From Flammeovirga pectinis (lineage in GTDB: Bacteria > Bacteroidota > Bacteroidia > Cytophagales > Flammeovirgaceae): 64,000 nucleotides of DNA. The stretch lies in the NCBI RefSeq assembly GCF_003970675.1, contig NZ_CP034562.1:930001-994000 (forward strand), given 5' to 3'. This document shows positions 49,599-57,609 of this stretch, in pieces. Position 1 is the first letter of the stretch, and the number at the start of each line of letters is the position of its first letter. The position numbers and the translations under genes are program-made. Below the pieces are notes generated by a model, which was not told the DNA's origin, made no database searches, and worked only from the letters and a program-made list of their open reading frames with translations.

Positions 49599-50516
49599 AT
49601 GGATTATCATATACTTAATGGAGATAGTAGTTATGTTTTATGGACACAAAATAACTTTAGTGCAGTGCCAATTATTTTTAGAGAAATGCTTGTGGAGGGA
49701 GATTGTAGGGGTGAATTGTTATCAGATGCATTTTTTAATAGTAGAAGGCACTATTTCTCTTATAATTATGCAATTTCTCCAGAAGAATATGATAAACTGT
49801 CTACATCAGAATTAATTAAAATTACGAAGATTGAAAATGCTGGAGAAATAGTGTTGTGGTTTGAATACGACCTTTTTTGTCAGATCAATATGATGTCAGT
49901 TTTAGCTTATTTAGCCACTATTGAGAAGCTTAAAAGTAAAGTATCTATAATTATTACATCTGCAAATAAAGGTTTAGGAGAATATTTACCAACAGCTTAT
50001 CAAAAGCTATATGAGGAGAGAATTGAGCTGAATAGTAAAGACTTAAAGTACGCATTACTCTTTTGGAAGAAGTATTTATCAGAAGATATAAACGACTTCA
50101 TTCCTTATATTCATCAGCATACAAAACCGTTTGTTTTTTTAGAAAAGGCAATGAAAGCACATTTAGAACGGTTTCCGAATAATCGTTCTGGAATTAATAA
50201 ATTAGAACGTAGAGTACTTAAGTTTATAAATGAGTCGAATTTAACAAAACATCAATTGGTTGGTGCGTTATTGAGAAGGCAAAGTTGGGAGGGATATGGA
50301 GATATGCAATACGAGAATATCATAAAATCTATTCAGCCATTATTAATTATTGAAAATAAAGAAGGAGTTTTTGAATTGACACTTTTGGGGAGTGCTGTCT
50401 TTAGAGGAAAACAGAAATTTGACGACGCTTCTTTACATTATACTTACATTGGTGGTGCAAGACGCGGAGATTATTATTTTGATGAGGGAAAAAATTTGGT
50501 AGTCGAAAGGAAATAA
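49599..50516 (+). CDS. DUF1835 domain protein
   Basis: The 305-residue protein begins MDYHILNGDSSYVLW, with REMLVEGDCRGELLSD following, the signature of DUF1835. VLWFEYDLFCQINM (near 86) is also conserved, and the C-terminal region (about 200-290) resembles DUF3658. The function of this family is unknown. It is 37 bp upstream of thyA on the same strand. Confidence 0.78.
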   Translation: MDYHILNGDSSYVLWTQNNFSAVPIIFREMLVEGDCRGELLSDAFFNSRRHYFSYNYAISPEEYDKLSTSELIKITKIENAGEIVLWFEYDLFCQINMMSVLAYLATIEKLKSKVSIIITSANKGLGEYLPTAYQKLYEERIELNSKDLKYALLFWKKYLSEDINDFIPYIHQHTKPFVFLEKAMKAHLERFPNNRSGINKLERRVLKFINESNLTKHQLVGALLRRQSWEGYGDMQYENIIKSIQPLLIIENKEGVFELTLLGSAVFRGKQKFDDASLHYTYIGGARRGDYYFDEGKNLVVERK

Positions 50517-50553
50517 CGCACTTTTGTAATTAGATTTTTTATAGACAAAGGAC

Positions 50554-51348
50554 ATGAAACAATACCACGAATTACTTAAAAGAATATTAGACGAAGGCGC
50601 TGTAAAAGGAGATAGAACAGGTACAGGGACACGTTCTGTATTTGGACATCAAATGCGCTTTGATTTATCGGAAGGCTTTCCAGTTTTAACGACAAAAAAG
50701 CTTCATCTTCGTTCAATTATTCATGAATTATTGTGGTTTTTGAAAGGAGAGACAAACGTTGCTTATTTACAAGAGAATGGTGTGCGTATTTGGAACGAAT
50801 GGGCAGACGAGAACGGAGAGTTAGGTCCTGTTTATGGTAAACAATGGCGTTCTTGGGAAGGAGCAGATGGAGAAGCGGTAGATCAGATTGAGTGGTTGAT
50901 TAACGAGATCAAGACCAACCCAAACTCAAGAAGATTAGTGATTTCTGCATGGAACGTAGCAGAATTACCAAAAATGGCGTTAATGCCTTGTCATGCTTTG
51001 TTTCAGTTTTATGTAGCAGACGGGAAATTATCTTGTCAGTTATACCAAAGAAGTGCAGATGTATTTTTAGGAGTGCCATTTAATATAGCTTCTTATGCGT
51101 TGCTTACATTAATGATTGCACAAGTATGTGATTTAGAACCAGGCGATTTTGTACATACACTCGGAGATGCTCATTTATACAATAATCATTTAGACCAAGC
51201 AAGATTACAGCTTACTAGAGATTTTAGGAGCTTACCAAAAATGCAAATAAACCCTGATGTTAAAGATATTTTTAGCTTTACAGGAGAGGATTTTAAATTA
51301 ACAGATTACGATCCACATCCACACATTAAAGCAGAAGTTTCTGTTTAA
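50554..51348 (+). CDS. thyA: Thymidylate synthase
   Basis: Converts dUMP and methylene-tetrahydrofolate to dTMP. The length is 264 residues, as in the E. coli enzyme. The catalytic Cys146 is in [11 protein letters not shown], with [13 protein letters not shown] at 19-31 and [19 protein letters not shown] near 166. All key regions are intact. A strong terminator follows. Confidence 0.98.
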   Translation: MKQYHELLKRILDEGAVKGDRTGTGTRSVFGHQMRFDLSEGFPVLTTKKLHLRSIIHELLWFLKGETNVAYLQENGVRIWNEWADENGELGPVYGKQWRSWEGADGEAVDQIEWLINEIKTNPNSRRLVISAWNVAELPKMALMPCHALFQFYVADGKLSCQLYQRSADVFLGVPFNIASYALLTLMIAQVCDLEPGDFVHTLGDAHLYNNHLDQARLQLTRDFRSLPKMQINPDVKDIFSFTGEDFKLTDYDPHPHIKAEVSV

Positions 51349-51380
51349 TGCTTATTTGCAAGACAGATTATAATATTTCG

Positions 51381-51412
51381 AAGCCGAACTCAATTTAAAC
51401 TGAGTTCGGCTT
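51381..51412 (+). terminator. Intrinsic terminator of thyA
   Basis: AAGCCGAACTCA and TGAGTTCGGCTT form a perfect 12-bp stem with an 8-nt loop, followed by a T run. Confidence 0.92.
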
Positions 51413-51501
51413 TTTTATTAATCAATATCTTCTGAAATTAAGTAAGCAACCATAAGTAATTTTATGGGTGACTACTTACATATATAAAATGTTATCAAAC
51501 A

Positions 51502-52392
51502 ATGGAGTCATTAAAAAGAGGAGATAAAGTAACTGTAATCGCAGGTTCTGGAAAAGTAAATATAGAAGCAGTTTTACAAGGTATTGAAATCCTCCGTTCT
51601 TGGGGTTTAGTAATTTCTGACGATCAGGAATGGGCGGCAGAATGGGGTAACCTTGCAGGACACGATAGCAGAAGAATTAGTCGTTTACAAAAAGAACTTG
51701 ATAACCCCGATATTAAAGCCATTTTTATGGCAAGAGGTGGTTACGGTTTAACTAGAATTATAGATCGTTTAGATTGGGCGAGATTTATTGATCACCCAAA
51801 ATGGTTAATAGGCTTTTCTGACGTTACGGCACTCCATAATTGTTTAAATAATTTAGGGTATAAGTCGATTCATGCGCCTATGGTAGCACAATTTGCTAGA
51901 AAAGAACTTTCGGAAAGTGTAGAACAGTTACGTAAATTATTATTTAAAGATGAGGTACCTGTTTTACATGGTAAAGTAAATGAGTCTTTTAGTAATCAAG
52001 TGATAGAAGGAGAAATTGTTGGTGGTAATCTATGTATGCTTGCCGATCAAATAGGAACGTACTCGGAACTAGAAATTGAAGGAAAGATATTGCTTATAGA
52101 GGAAGTAGGAGAGAAGCCTTATCAAATAGACCGTATGATGACACGATTAAAAAGAAGTGGCGATCTTAAACATGTTAAAGCAATTATTATGGGGCAGTTT
52201 TCTATGGTTCCAGAAGAAGAAGCTCCTTTATTTCCACTTTCAATAAAACAAATTATTAAAGAGAAAGTTGATGTGCCTGTAATCACTAATGTTACATGTG
52301 GGCACGAAGCTCCTAACACACCAATTATTTTAGGTGGTATTTATAAAATTAAATGTAATAATTCAGAAGCTGAGATTCAGTATATTCAATAA
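51502..52392 (+). CDS. LD-carboxypeptidase (peptidase family S66)
   Basis: A 296-residue cytoplasmic serine peptidase that trims the terminal D-Ala from tetrapeptides of recycled peptidoglycan. Nucleophile Ser106 lies in IGFSDVTAL, the Glu in LIEEVGEKPYQIDRM and the His in NVTCGHEAPN. ARGGYG (near 75) is the usual S66 motif. No signal peptide. Confidence 0.93.
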   Translation: MESLKRGDKVTVIAGSGKVNIEAVLQGIEILRSWGLVISDDQEWAAEWGNLAGHDSRRISRLQKELDNPDIKAIFMARGGYGLTRIIDRLDWARFIDHPKWLIGFSDVTALHNCLNNLGYKSIHAPMVAQFARKELSESVEQLRKLLFKDEVPVLHGKVNESFSNQVIEGEIVGGNLCMLADQIGTYSELEIEGKILLIEEVGEKPYQIDRMMTRLKRSGDLKHVKAIIMGQFSMVPEEEAPLFPLSIKQIIKEKVDVPVITNVTCGHEAPNTPIILGGIYKIKCNNSEAEIQYIQ

Positions 52393-52433
52393 CTAATAGT
52401 TTCTATTTTTAATAACTCAAAAATAACCTAACA

Positions 52434-52787
52434 ATGAAGAAATATCTTTTATTATTCATTTTTTTATTCAATTATATAGACTCATTTTCACAAGAACCTG
52501 TTCGAATAATCGTAAACCTAGAAAAAGGTGATGAAATAGGTTCTCCAGGAAGTAATGTTTTTGAAATTAACAAGTCTATTTCTTATCACAATGATGGAAT
52601 AATAATTCAATCTAATGAGACTTTAATTATTTGCGGAGACTTGGAGTTATCTGGTTCTGCTGTTTTATCTAATGCTGGAAATTTAATCCTTTCAGGTAAT
52701 TTAATATTATCAGGTTCTACATCAAATGGACAGAATAAATTTGAAAACTCAGGGAATATTATTGTTGGTGGAAATTTCCAAGAGTAA
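52434..52787 (+). CDS. 5' fragment of an interrupted secreted repeat-protein gene
   Basis: 117 residues: a signal peptide (about 1-20), then the first of three repeats that open with LIICGDLEL-type strands and close with a GGNF/GGDF motif. The frame ends at TAA (52785-52787). Codons directly beyond this stop continue the repeat in the same frame, so this is very probably the N-terminus of the protein encoded by the next entry, separated by one nonsense codon. It would be secreted but lacks a sorting tail on its own. Confidence 0.7.
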   Translation: MKKYLLLFIFLFNYIDSFSQEPVRIIVNLEKGDEIGSPGSNVFEINKSISYHNDGIIIQSNETLIICGDLELSGSAVLSNAGNLILSGNLILSGSTSNGQNKFENSGNIIVGGNFQE

Positions 52788-52862
52788 GATAATACAGTAG
52801 CAAATACAAGAAAACTACATTCAGGTAACTTAATTGTACATGGAACAATAAACGTAAAAGGT

Positions 52863-55685
52863 TTGGTAGCTTCTGGTAGAACTTGGGCTTCTAGTACTAC
52901 ATCTAGTAATGTGGGGCATTTGTCTATTTTATCAGATGGGCAAAGTGCTAGTGACGTTGTTTATGTAAATCATATAATTCATCATTTTGAACATTTGAAA
53001 CATAACGGATGTATTGGGTCTGAAAATAGAAAAATAGAGGAAATAGAGAAAGAACTTGATAAAGGTGATGCTAGAAATATTGATTTTTTATCTCAAGAAA
53101 ATATTGATAACCTAGCAGAATATGGTTTTAGTTTTCAATTTCATGTAGCAGATGGGTTTATATATTTAGTATGGCGCCCGAATCCAACAACTAATAATTT
53201 AGTAAAAGATTATTCTGTAGAGATGTCTAAAGATTCTGTCAATTTTACGGAATTAGTTGGTGTTGTTAGTTCAAATAATAGAGGAAATACTATAGCTATC
53301 GATGAAAATAAAGAAAGATTTACAACTAAAGGAGTTACAATAAAATACCAGAAGTATTATAAATTAATAGTCAATAAGAAAGATGGATCTACAGATGAAG
53401 TGTTTCTTAAAGGTCCAAGTCTTCGTTTACAATATTTCAAAAATCATCTTGATGAAAATATATCTGAATTACCGATACCAGTTTTAGCACCGAATGGTCA
53501 GGAATATCATGTTTTTAAAATTCAAGGAGGAAGTGGTAGTTATAAATTTGCAACAACTAAAAGTAGTATTCAAAGCTGCAATATATATAGTAATGAGGTT
53601 GTTCTAATTTGTGGAGATTTGAATATTGATAATAACGAAAATCTTTTAGTACAAGAAGGTGGAGTTCTTTGTGTAACAGGGAACTTAAATTACTCTTTAA
53701 ATCCAGGTTCATGGATGAACGGAGCTTACAGTATAAGTAATGAAGGTATAATTTTAGTGGGGGGAGATTATAGTGATAAATCGACTATACCTAGAGGGAG
53801 TAATAACTATGTTTCGGGTAATACTTTATCACTTGAAAAAGGAACTTTTGTTATTGGAGGAACATTTACAAGAAATAGTGATATTAGAACTGGTGGAATT
53901 TGGGCATCAACTTATTCTAATTTCCACGGTGGTCTGTTAAGGGGTATTGTAATTCCTGAAACAACAATAGCAGATGTTTTTCAGCATCAAAAATTCCCTT
54001 TAAAAACGGATGCAGTTAAAATGGCTATTCAGGCTTACGAAACAAGTTTAAAACCATCAGATCAATGTCAGAATGGCTTAAACCAAATTAAGGCAGAAAT
54101 AACAAAAGGCGAGAACTTAGCTCCTGTTACTAAAAGGCTACTGAATGTTGAAGACCTAATAAAAAGAGCTGGAAGTATTGGCGTAAAAGAGGGTAAGAAC
54201 TATGAATTACAAGGGAGCCAGTTATTTACCACTTCATCACATGAGCAAAAGAACGTTTTTATTGGGCAAGATACAACACTTACTATTTGTGGTGATCTCA
54301 TCTTAAATCAGAATACATTTCTAAGCGTTTATGGTAATCTTATTGTAACTGGTGACTTAATTTTTGAAAATTCAAATCCGTTTACTTTTGATAAGTACCA
54401 CTCTTTAAATATTGGTAATATACTTGTAGGGGGAGATTTTAAAGGGAAGAACTTGATGTCAGAAAGTTTTCCAGGTGTTTCTACTTCTAGTGCTGGAAAA
54501 ACATTTGTTTTAGGCAAAATCTATAATCATAACCAAAGTGGAAATAATTGGGTAGAAGAAACTGGAGATACAAATAATATATTTAATATCAATGCAATAG
54601 GAGATATTACAAATATTGCTTCGGTAGATAAATTTGAAGATATTATTGAAGCTTATGAAGGTATGCAGAATAAATGTGGAACTGCAAGTGAAGAAAAAAT
54701 TATTATTGCAGATTCTATATTAGCAGATGCGATAAGAATGAGGAGTGCTACAGCTGTTGCTGAATACATTAAAAAAGGACACAAAGCAAAAATTACATTA
54801 GAAATTAAAAGATCTAATCAATACAATTCGTATGATTTGTTTAGACGAGTAAATGATGGTAGTAATACTCAACAATTAGTAAAATCATTTGGTAAAGCAA
54901 AAGGTAATAGTAAAAAAGTAACGTATGTTCAATATGATGAAGGGTTAAGTAAAGTGAAAACTTTATTTGATAGTGTTCAGTATATAATTGTCGGTAGTTC
55001 TAATACAGTCTCACCATCAAATAGAAGGTCTAATGGTGGGCATGGAAATCATAACGGATGGAATAATCCAAACAACCCGCATTATCATAATGTTGTTACG
55101 AATGTTTTAAATGTACCTGCTTCAGTTCTTCCAATAACACTATCTACTTTTACAGCAACAATGGATGATGGTTTTATTGATCTTGATTGGGTAGACGAGC
55201 AAGAAGTAAATACATCACATTTTATAATACAACGTTCAACTGATGGAAGAAATTACACAACAATTTCAGAAGAAATACAAGCAGCAGGTAATTCTAATAA
55301 AGAAGAAGTATATGCTTTTACAGATGAAGATGTACCGAACGAATCTATGATTTACTATAAGTTAATTGAGTATGATTTTGATGGTAAATCTGAAGAATGG
55401 GTAAGAATAGTTCATCAAGAAGGAAACAGTGCATATAATGTAAATATTTTCCCAATTCCTGCTGACACTAAATTAAATGTGGAGGTACAAAATATTGACG
55501 AAGAAGATGGTGAAATGACTATTCGTCTTATTCACGCTACAGATGGACTACAATATGTATTAGAAGGAAAGGATGACTTTGATAATATGGAATTCAATGT
55601 GTCGTCAGTACCTCCTGGAGTGTATATTATAGAAATATTTACAGGTAACAAAATGATTCATAACCAGAAAATAATCATTCGATAA
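52863..55685 (+). CDS. 3' part of the interrupted T9SS-sorted repeat protein
   Basis: The open frame actually begins at 52788, just after the upstream TAA; 52863 is only a TTG codon and no convincing start is seen. The protein lacks its own signal peptide. It carries two further copies of the CGDL...GGD(Y/F) repeat (about 257-345 and 475-565), a His/Asn/Gly-rich patch (about 725-750), a fibronectin-like domain starting LPITLSTFTA (about 757) and a T9SS C-terminal domain starting IFPIPADTKL (about 862). Without readthrough it could not be secreted. Function of the repeats unknown. Confidence 0.72.
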   Translation: MVASGRTWASSTTSSNVGHLSILSDGQSASDVVYVNHIIHHFEHLKHNGCIGSENRKIEEIEKELDKGDARNIDFLSQENIDNLAEYGFSFQFHVADGFIYLVWRPNPTTNNLVKDYSVEMSKDSVNFTELVGVVSSNNRGNTIAIDENKERFTTKGVTIKYQKYYKLIVNKKDGSTDEVFLKGPSLRLQYFKNHLDENISELPIPVLAPNGQEYHVFKIQGGSGSYKFATTKSSIQSCNIYSNEVVLICGDLNIDNNENLLVQEGGVLCVTGNLNYSLNPGSWMNGAYSISNEGIILVGGDYSDKSTIPRGSNNYVSGNTLSLEKGTFVIGGTFTRNSDIRTGGIWASTYSNFHGGLLRGIVIPETTIADVFQHQKFPLKTDAVKMAIQAYETSLKPSDQCQNGLNQIKAEITKGENLAPVTKRLLNVEDLIKRAGSIGVKEGKNYELQGSQLFTTSSHEQKNVFIGQDTTLTICGDLILNQNTFLSVYGNLIVTGDLIFENSNPFTFDKYHSLNIGNILVGGDFKGKNLMSESFPGVSTSSAGKTFVLGKIYNHNQSGNNWVEETGDTNNIFNINAIGDITNIASVDKFEDIIEAYEGMQNKCGTASEEKIIIADSILADAIRMRSATAVAEYIKKGHKAKITLEIKRSNQYNSYDLFRRVNDGSNTQQLVKSFGKAKGNSKKVTYVQYDEGLSKVKTLFDSVQYIIVGSSNTVSPSNRRSNGGHGNHNGWNNPNNPHYHNVVTNVLNVPASVLPITLSTFTATMDDGFIDLDWVDEQEVNTSHFIIQRSTDGRNYTTISEEIQAAGNSNKEEVYAFTDEDVPNESMIYYKLIEYDFDGKSEEWVRIVHQEGNSAYNVNIFPIPADTKLNVEVQNIDEEDGEMTIRLIHATDGLQYVLEGKDDFDNMEFNVSSVPPGVYIIEIFTGNKMIHNQKIIIR

Positions 55686-55700
55686 AATAGTTAGAACAGG

Positions 55701-55732
55701 AAAATAGTCCTTGTATTTACTTGGACTATTTT
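55701..55732 (+). terminator. Intrinsic terminator after the T9SS repeat protein gene
   Basis: AAAATAGTCC and GGACTATTTT form a 10-bp stem with a 12-nt loop, followed by T. Confidence 0.82.
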
Positions 55733-55785
55733 TTTATGGCTGATTTTTATCAATCTTTGCCAAAAATCAATCAAAATAGAATAAG

Positions 55786-56409
55786 ATGAAATTAATATAT
55801 GTAATGGACCCTCAATGTGGGTGGTGCTACGGAAATAGCAAGAATATTCAAAAAGTATATGAGGCTTACAAAGGTGAGGTAGAATTTGACTTTTTAGTTG
55901 GTGGAATGTGGATTGGCGATCAAGCGCCAAAAGGAGGAGAAGAAACAAATAACTTCATAAAACAACATTCTCCTCCGATGGAAGAAAAAACGGGTGCTCT
56001 TGTAAGTACAGAATTTTATGAGCTTTCTAAAGACGAATCTTATATTTTCTCTAGTTTCGAACCTGCATTAGCCATTACTTGGGTAAAAAAGAATGCCCCA
56101 GAAAAGTTGTTAGATTTTATATCAGAATTACAAAGAGCTCAATTTTATTTTGGTCAGCGTTATGATGATTTTAAAACCTATTTAACTATTCTACAAAATT
56201 TAGAAATAGATACAAAATCATTTATGGATGGTTGGGGTTCTGATGAAGACCAAAACGATACAATTGCAGAAATAAACCAAGCAAGGCACTTAGCAAATGG
56301 TTTCCCTTCTTTATTAATAGATAAAGGAGATGGTGAAGCGGAAGAATTAGCGGCAGGGTATTTTGATGGAGATGAAATGGTAGATAAAATTTACGGTTAT
56401 ACTGTATGA
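55786..56409 (+). CDS. DsbA-family thioredoxin-like protein
   Basis: The 207-residue protein has a thioredoxin-fold active site CGWC (residues 11-14) directly after the first strand, and a cis-Pro region GFPSLL near 176. It lacks a signal peptide, so it is a cytoplasmic DsbA/FrnE-like oxidoreductase or isomerase rather than the periplasmic DsbA. It overlaps the next gene by 4 bp, indicating co-translation. Confidence 0.85.
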   Translation: MKLIYVMDPQCGWCYGNSKNIQKVYEAYKGEVEFDFLVGGMWIGDQAPKGGEETNNFIKQHSPPMEEKTGALVSTEFYELSKDESYIFSSFEPALAITWVKKNAPEKLLDFISELQRAQFYFGQRYDDFKTYLTILQNLEIDTKSFMDGWGSDEDQNDTIAEINQARHLANGFPSLLIDKGDGEAEELAAGYFDGDEMVDKIYGYTV

Positions 56410-57104
56410 TATGGCAAGGTAAAAAAGTAATGCTAACAGGAGGAAGCTCTGGCATAGGGTTAGAAGTTTTAAAACAATTATCTGATTTAGGAGCTGAAAT
56501 TGTTTTTTGTGGAAAAGATGCTGATAAAGTAGAAAAGACTGCTCAGCAAACACTAGCAAAAGGGGTTACAGTAGATTTAAGTACAGAAGATGGAATTCTG
56601 ACTTTCTTTAATTTTGCTATTCAAGAACTTACCACCGTAGATATTTTAATAAATAACGCAGGTTATGTTGTTGTGGCAGGTATAGAAGATTTAAAGCGTA
56701 CTGATTTTGAATTAATGTATGCCATAAATGTTATTGCTCCAGCACGTTTAGTACAACTATGTATACCTTATTTTAAAAGACAGGATTACGGAGATATCGT
56801 TAATGTTGGTGCAACAGGAGGTAGTTATGGCTTTCCAAATGGTGGAGCTTATGCTTCTAGTAAGGCAGCTTTATTAAATTTATCTCAAACATTAGTAAAA
56901 GAATTAAGGAAAGATAATATTAGAGTTTTCCATATAGACCCAAGTTGGACTACAGGAACTTTTAATAATAATCTAGGTACTGAAATTCCTTTGGATGAAA
57001 ATAGCTTAACAGCAGAAGATATTGCTGAGGTTATAATCTCAAATTTATCTTTAAAAAGAAGAGCTTTTGTTCCTCAAATAAGTATTTGGGCAACAAATCC
57101 GTAA
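56406..57104 (+). CDS. Short-chain dehydrogenase/reductase
   Basis: A 232-residue classical SDR with the cofactor motif TGGSSGIG (11-18), NNAG (83-86), Tyr149 and Lys153 (YASSK), and a PSW motif after the active site (the usual PG position). Substrate unknown. It overlaps the DsbA-like gene by 4 bp (ATGA); a functional link through redox handling is possible but not shown. Confidence 0.92.
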   Translation: MIWQGKKVMLTGGSSGIGLEVLKQLSDLGAEIVFCGKDADKVEKTAQQTLAKGVTVDLSTEDGILTFFNFAIQELTTVDILINNAGYVVVAGIEDLKRTDFELMYAINVIAPARLVQLCIPYFKRQDYGDIVNVGATGGSYGFPNGGAYASSKAALLNLSQTLVKELRKDNIRVFHIDPSWTTGTFNNNLGTEIPLDENSLTAEDIAEVIISNLSLKRRAFVPQISIWATNP

Positions 57105-57153
57105 TACATTAAAATTAAGTTGCTATTTTTTTGAAAAGTAACGCTATTTAAAG

Positions 57154-57187
57154 AAAAGCATTTAGCAACCGGTTGTTAAATGCTTTT
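57154..57187 (+). terminator. Intrinsic terminator after the SDR gene
   Basis: 17-nt arms (57154-57170 / 57171-57187, one G-U) centred on CCGG, followed by T. Confidence 0.85.
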
Positions 57188-57547
57188 TTTATGTAAATCA
57201 TTTTAGTTGCTAATAAAGGTGATGATAGTCATTAGGTTAGTTTCGTCTTTTAAGAGCTGTTATGTTAAACTAGATACTGCTTTTTATCATAAAATTAAGA
57301 TTTACAGAAACCGTTTGCTTTAATAAATTTAACTTAAAATCAATGCGAGAGTGCATAGCGTTGAGTGTTATAAAAATATGTTTAGTTATTTGTGTTAAAA
57401 TTAGCGTTGTTTTTTACAAAAAATTAATGCGAAAAATTAACGCATAAGTGTTAACATTGCACTTGTAATCTAAGCAATTATAGTATTGTATTTTTTTAAG
57501 TTTAAAATTTCGCAAGTTTAAATAAACAATAGCAGTATTGAAATGAA

Positions 57548-57579
57548 TTTAGACCCTTTTTATAAGTAGGGGTCTAGAC
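57548..57579 (+). other. Leader stem-loop upstream of the PUL 2 susC
   Basis: TTTAGACCC and GGGTCTAGA pair (one G-U) around a 13-nt AT-rich loop, 30 bp before the start codon. The left arm carries the GACCCTTTT sequence also found upstream of PUL 1. Confidence 0.5.
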
Positions 57580-57609
57580 TAATACCTAATTTTATTATCA
57601 TTATTTATT

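Larger units (their letters stand above)
57105..57609. promoter_or_regulatory. Regulatory region upstream of PUL 2 (505 bp)
   Basis: No supported gene. Besides the terminator it contains AGCGTTG twice (57357, 57403), GTGTTA three times (57365, 57392, 57448) and an inverted ATGCG/CGCAT pair (57427-57445). A leader stem-loop (57548-57579) precedes the susC start. Operator sites are likely, but I found no clear consensus promoter. Confidence 0.45.
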
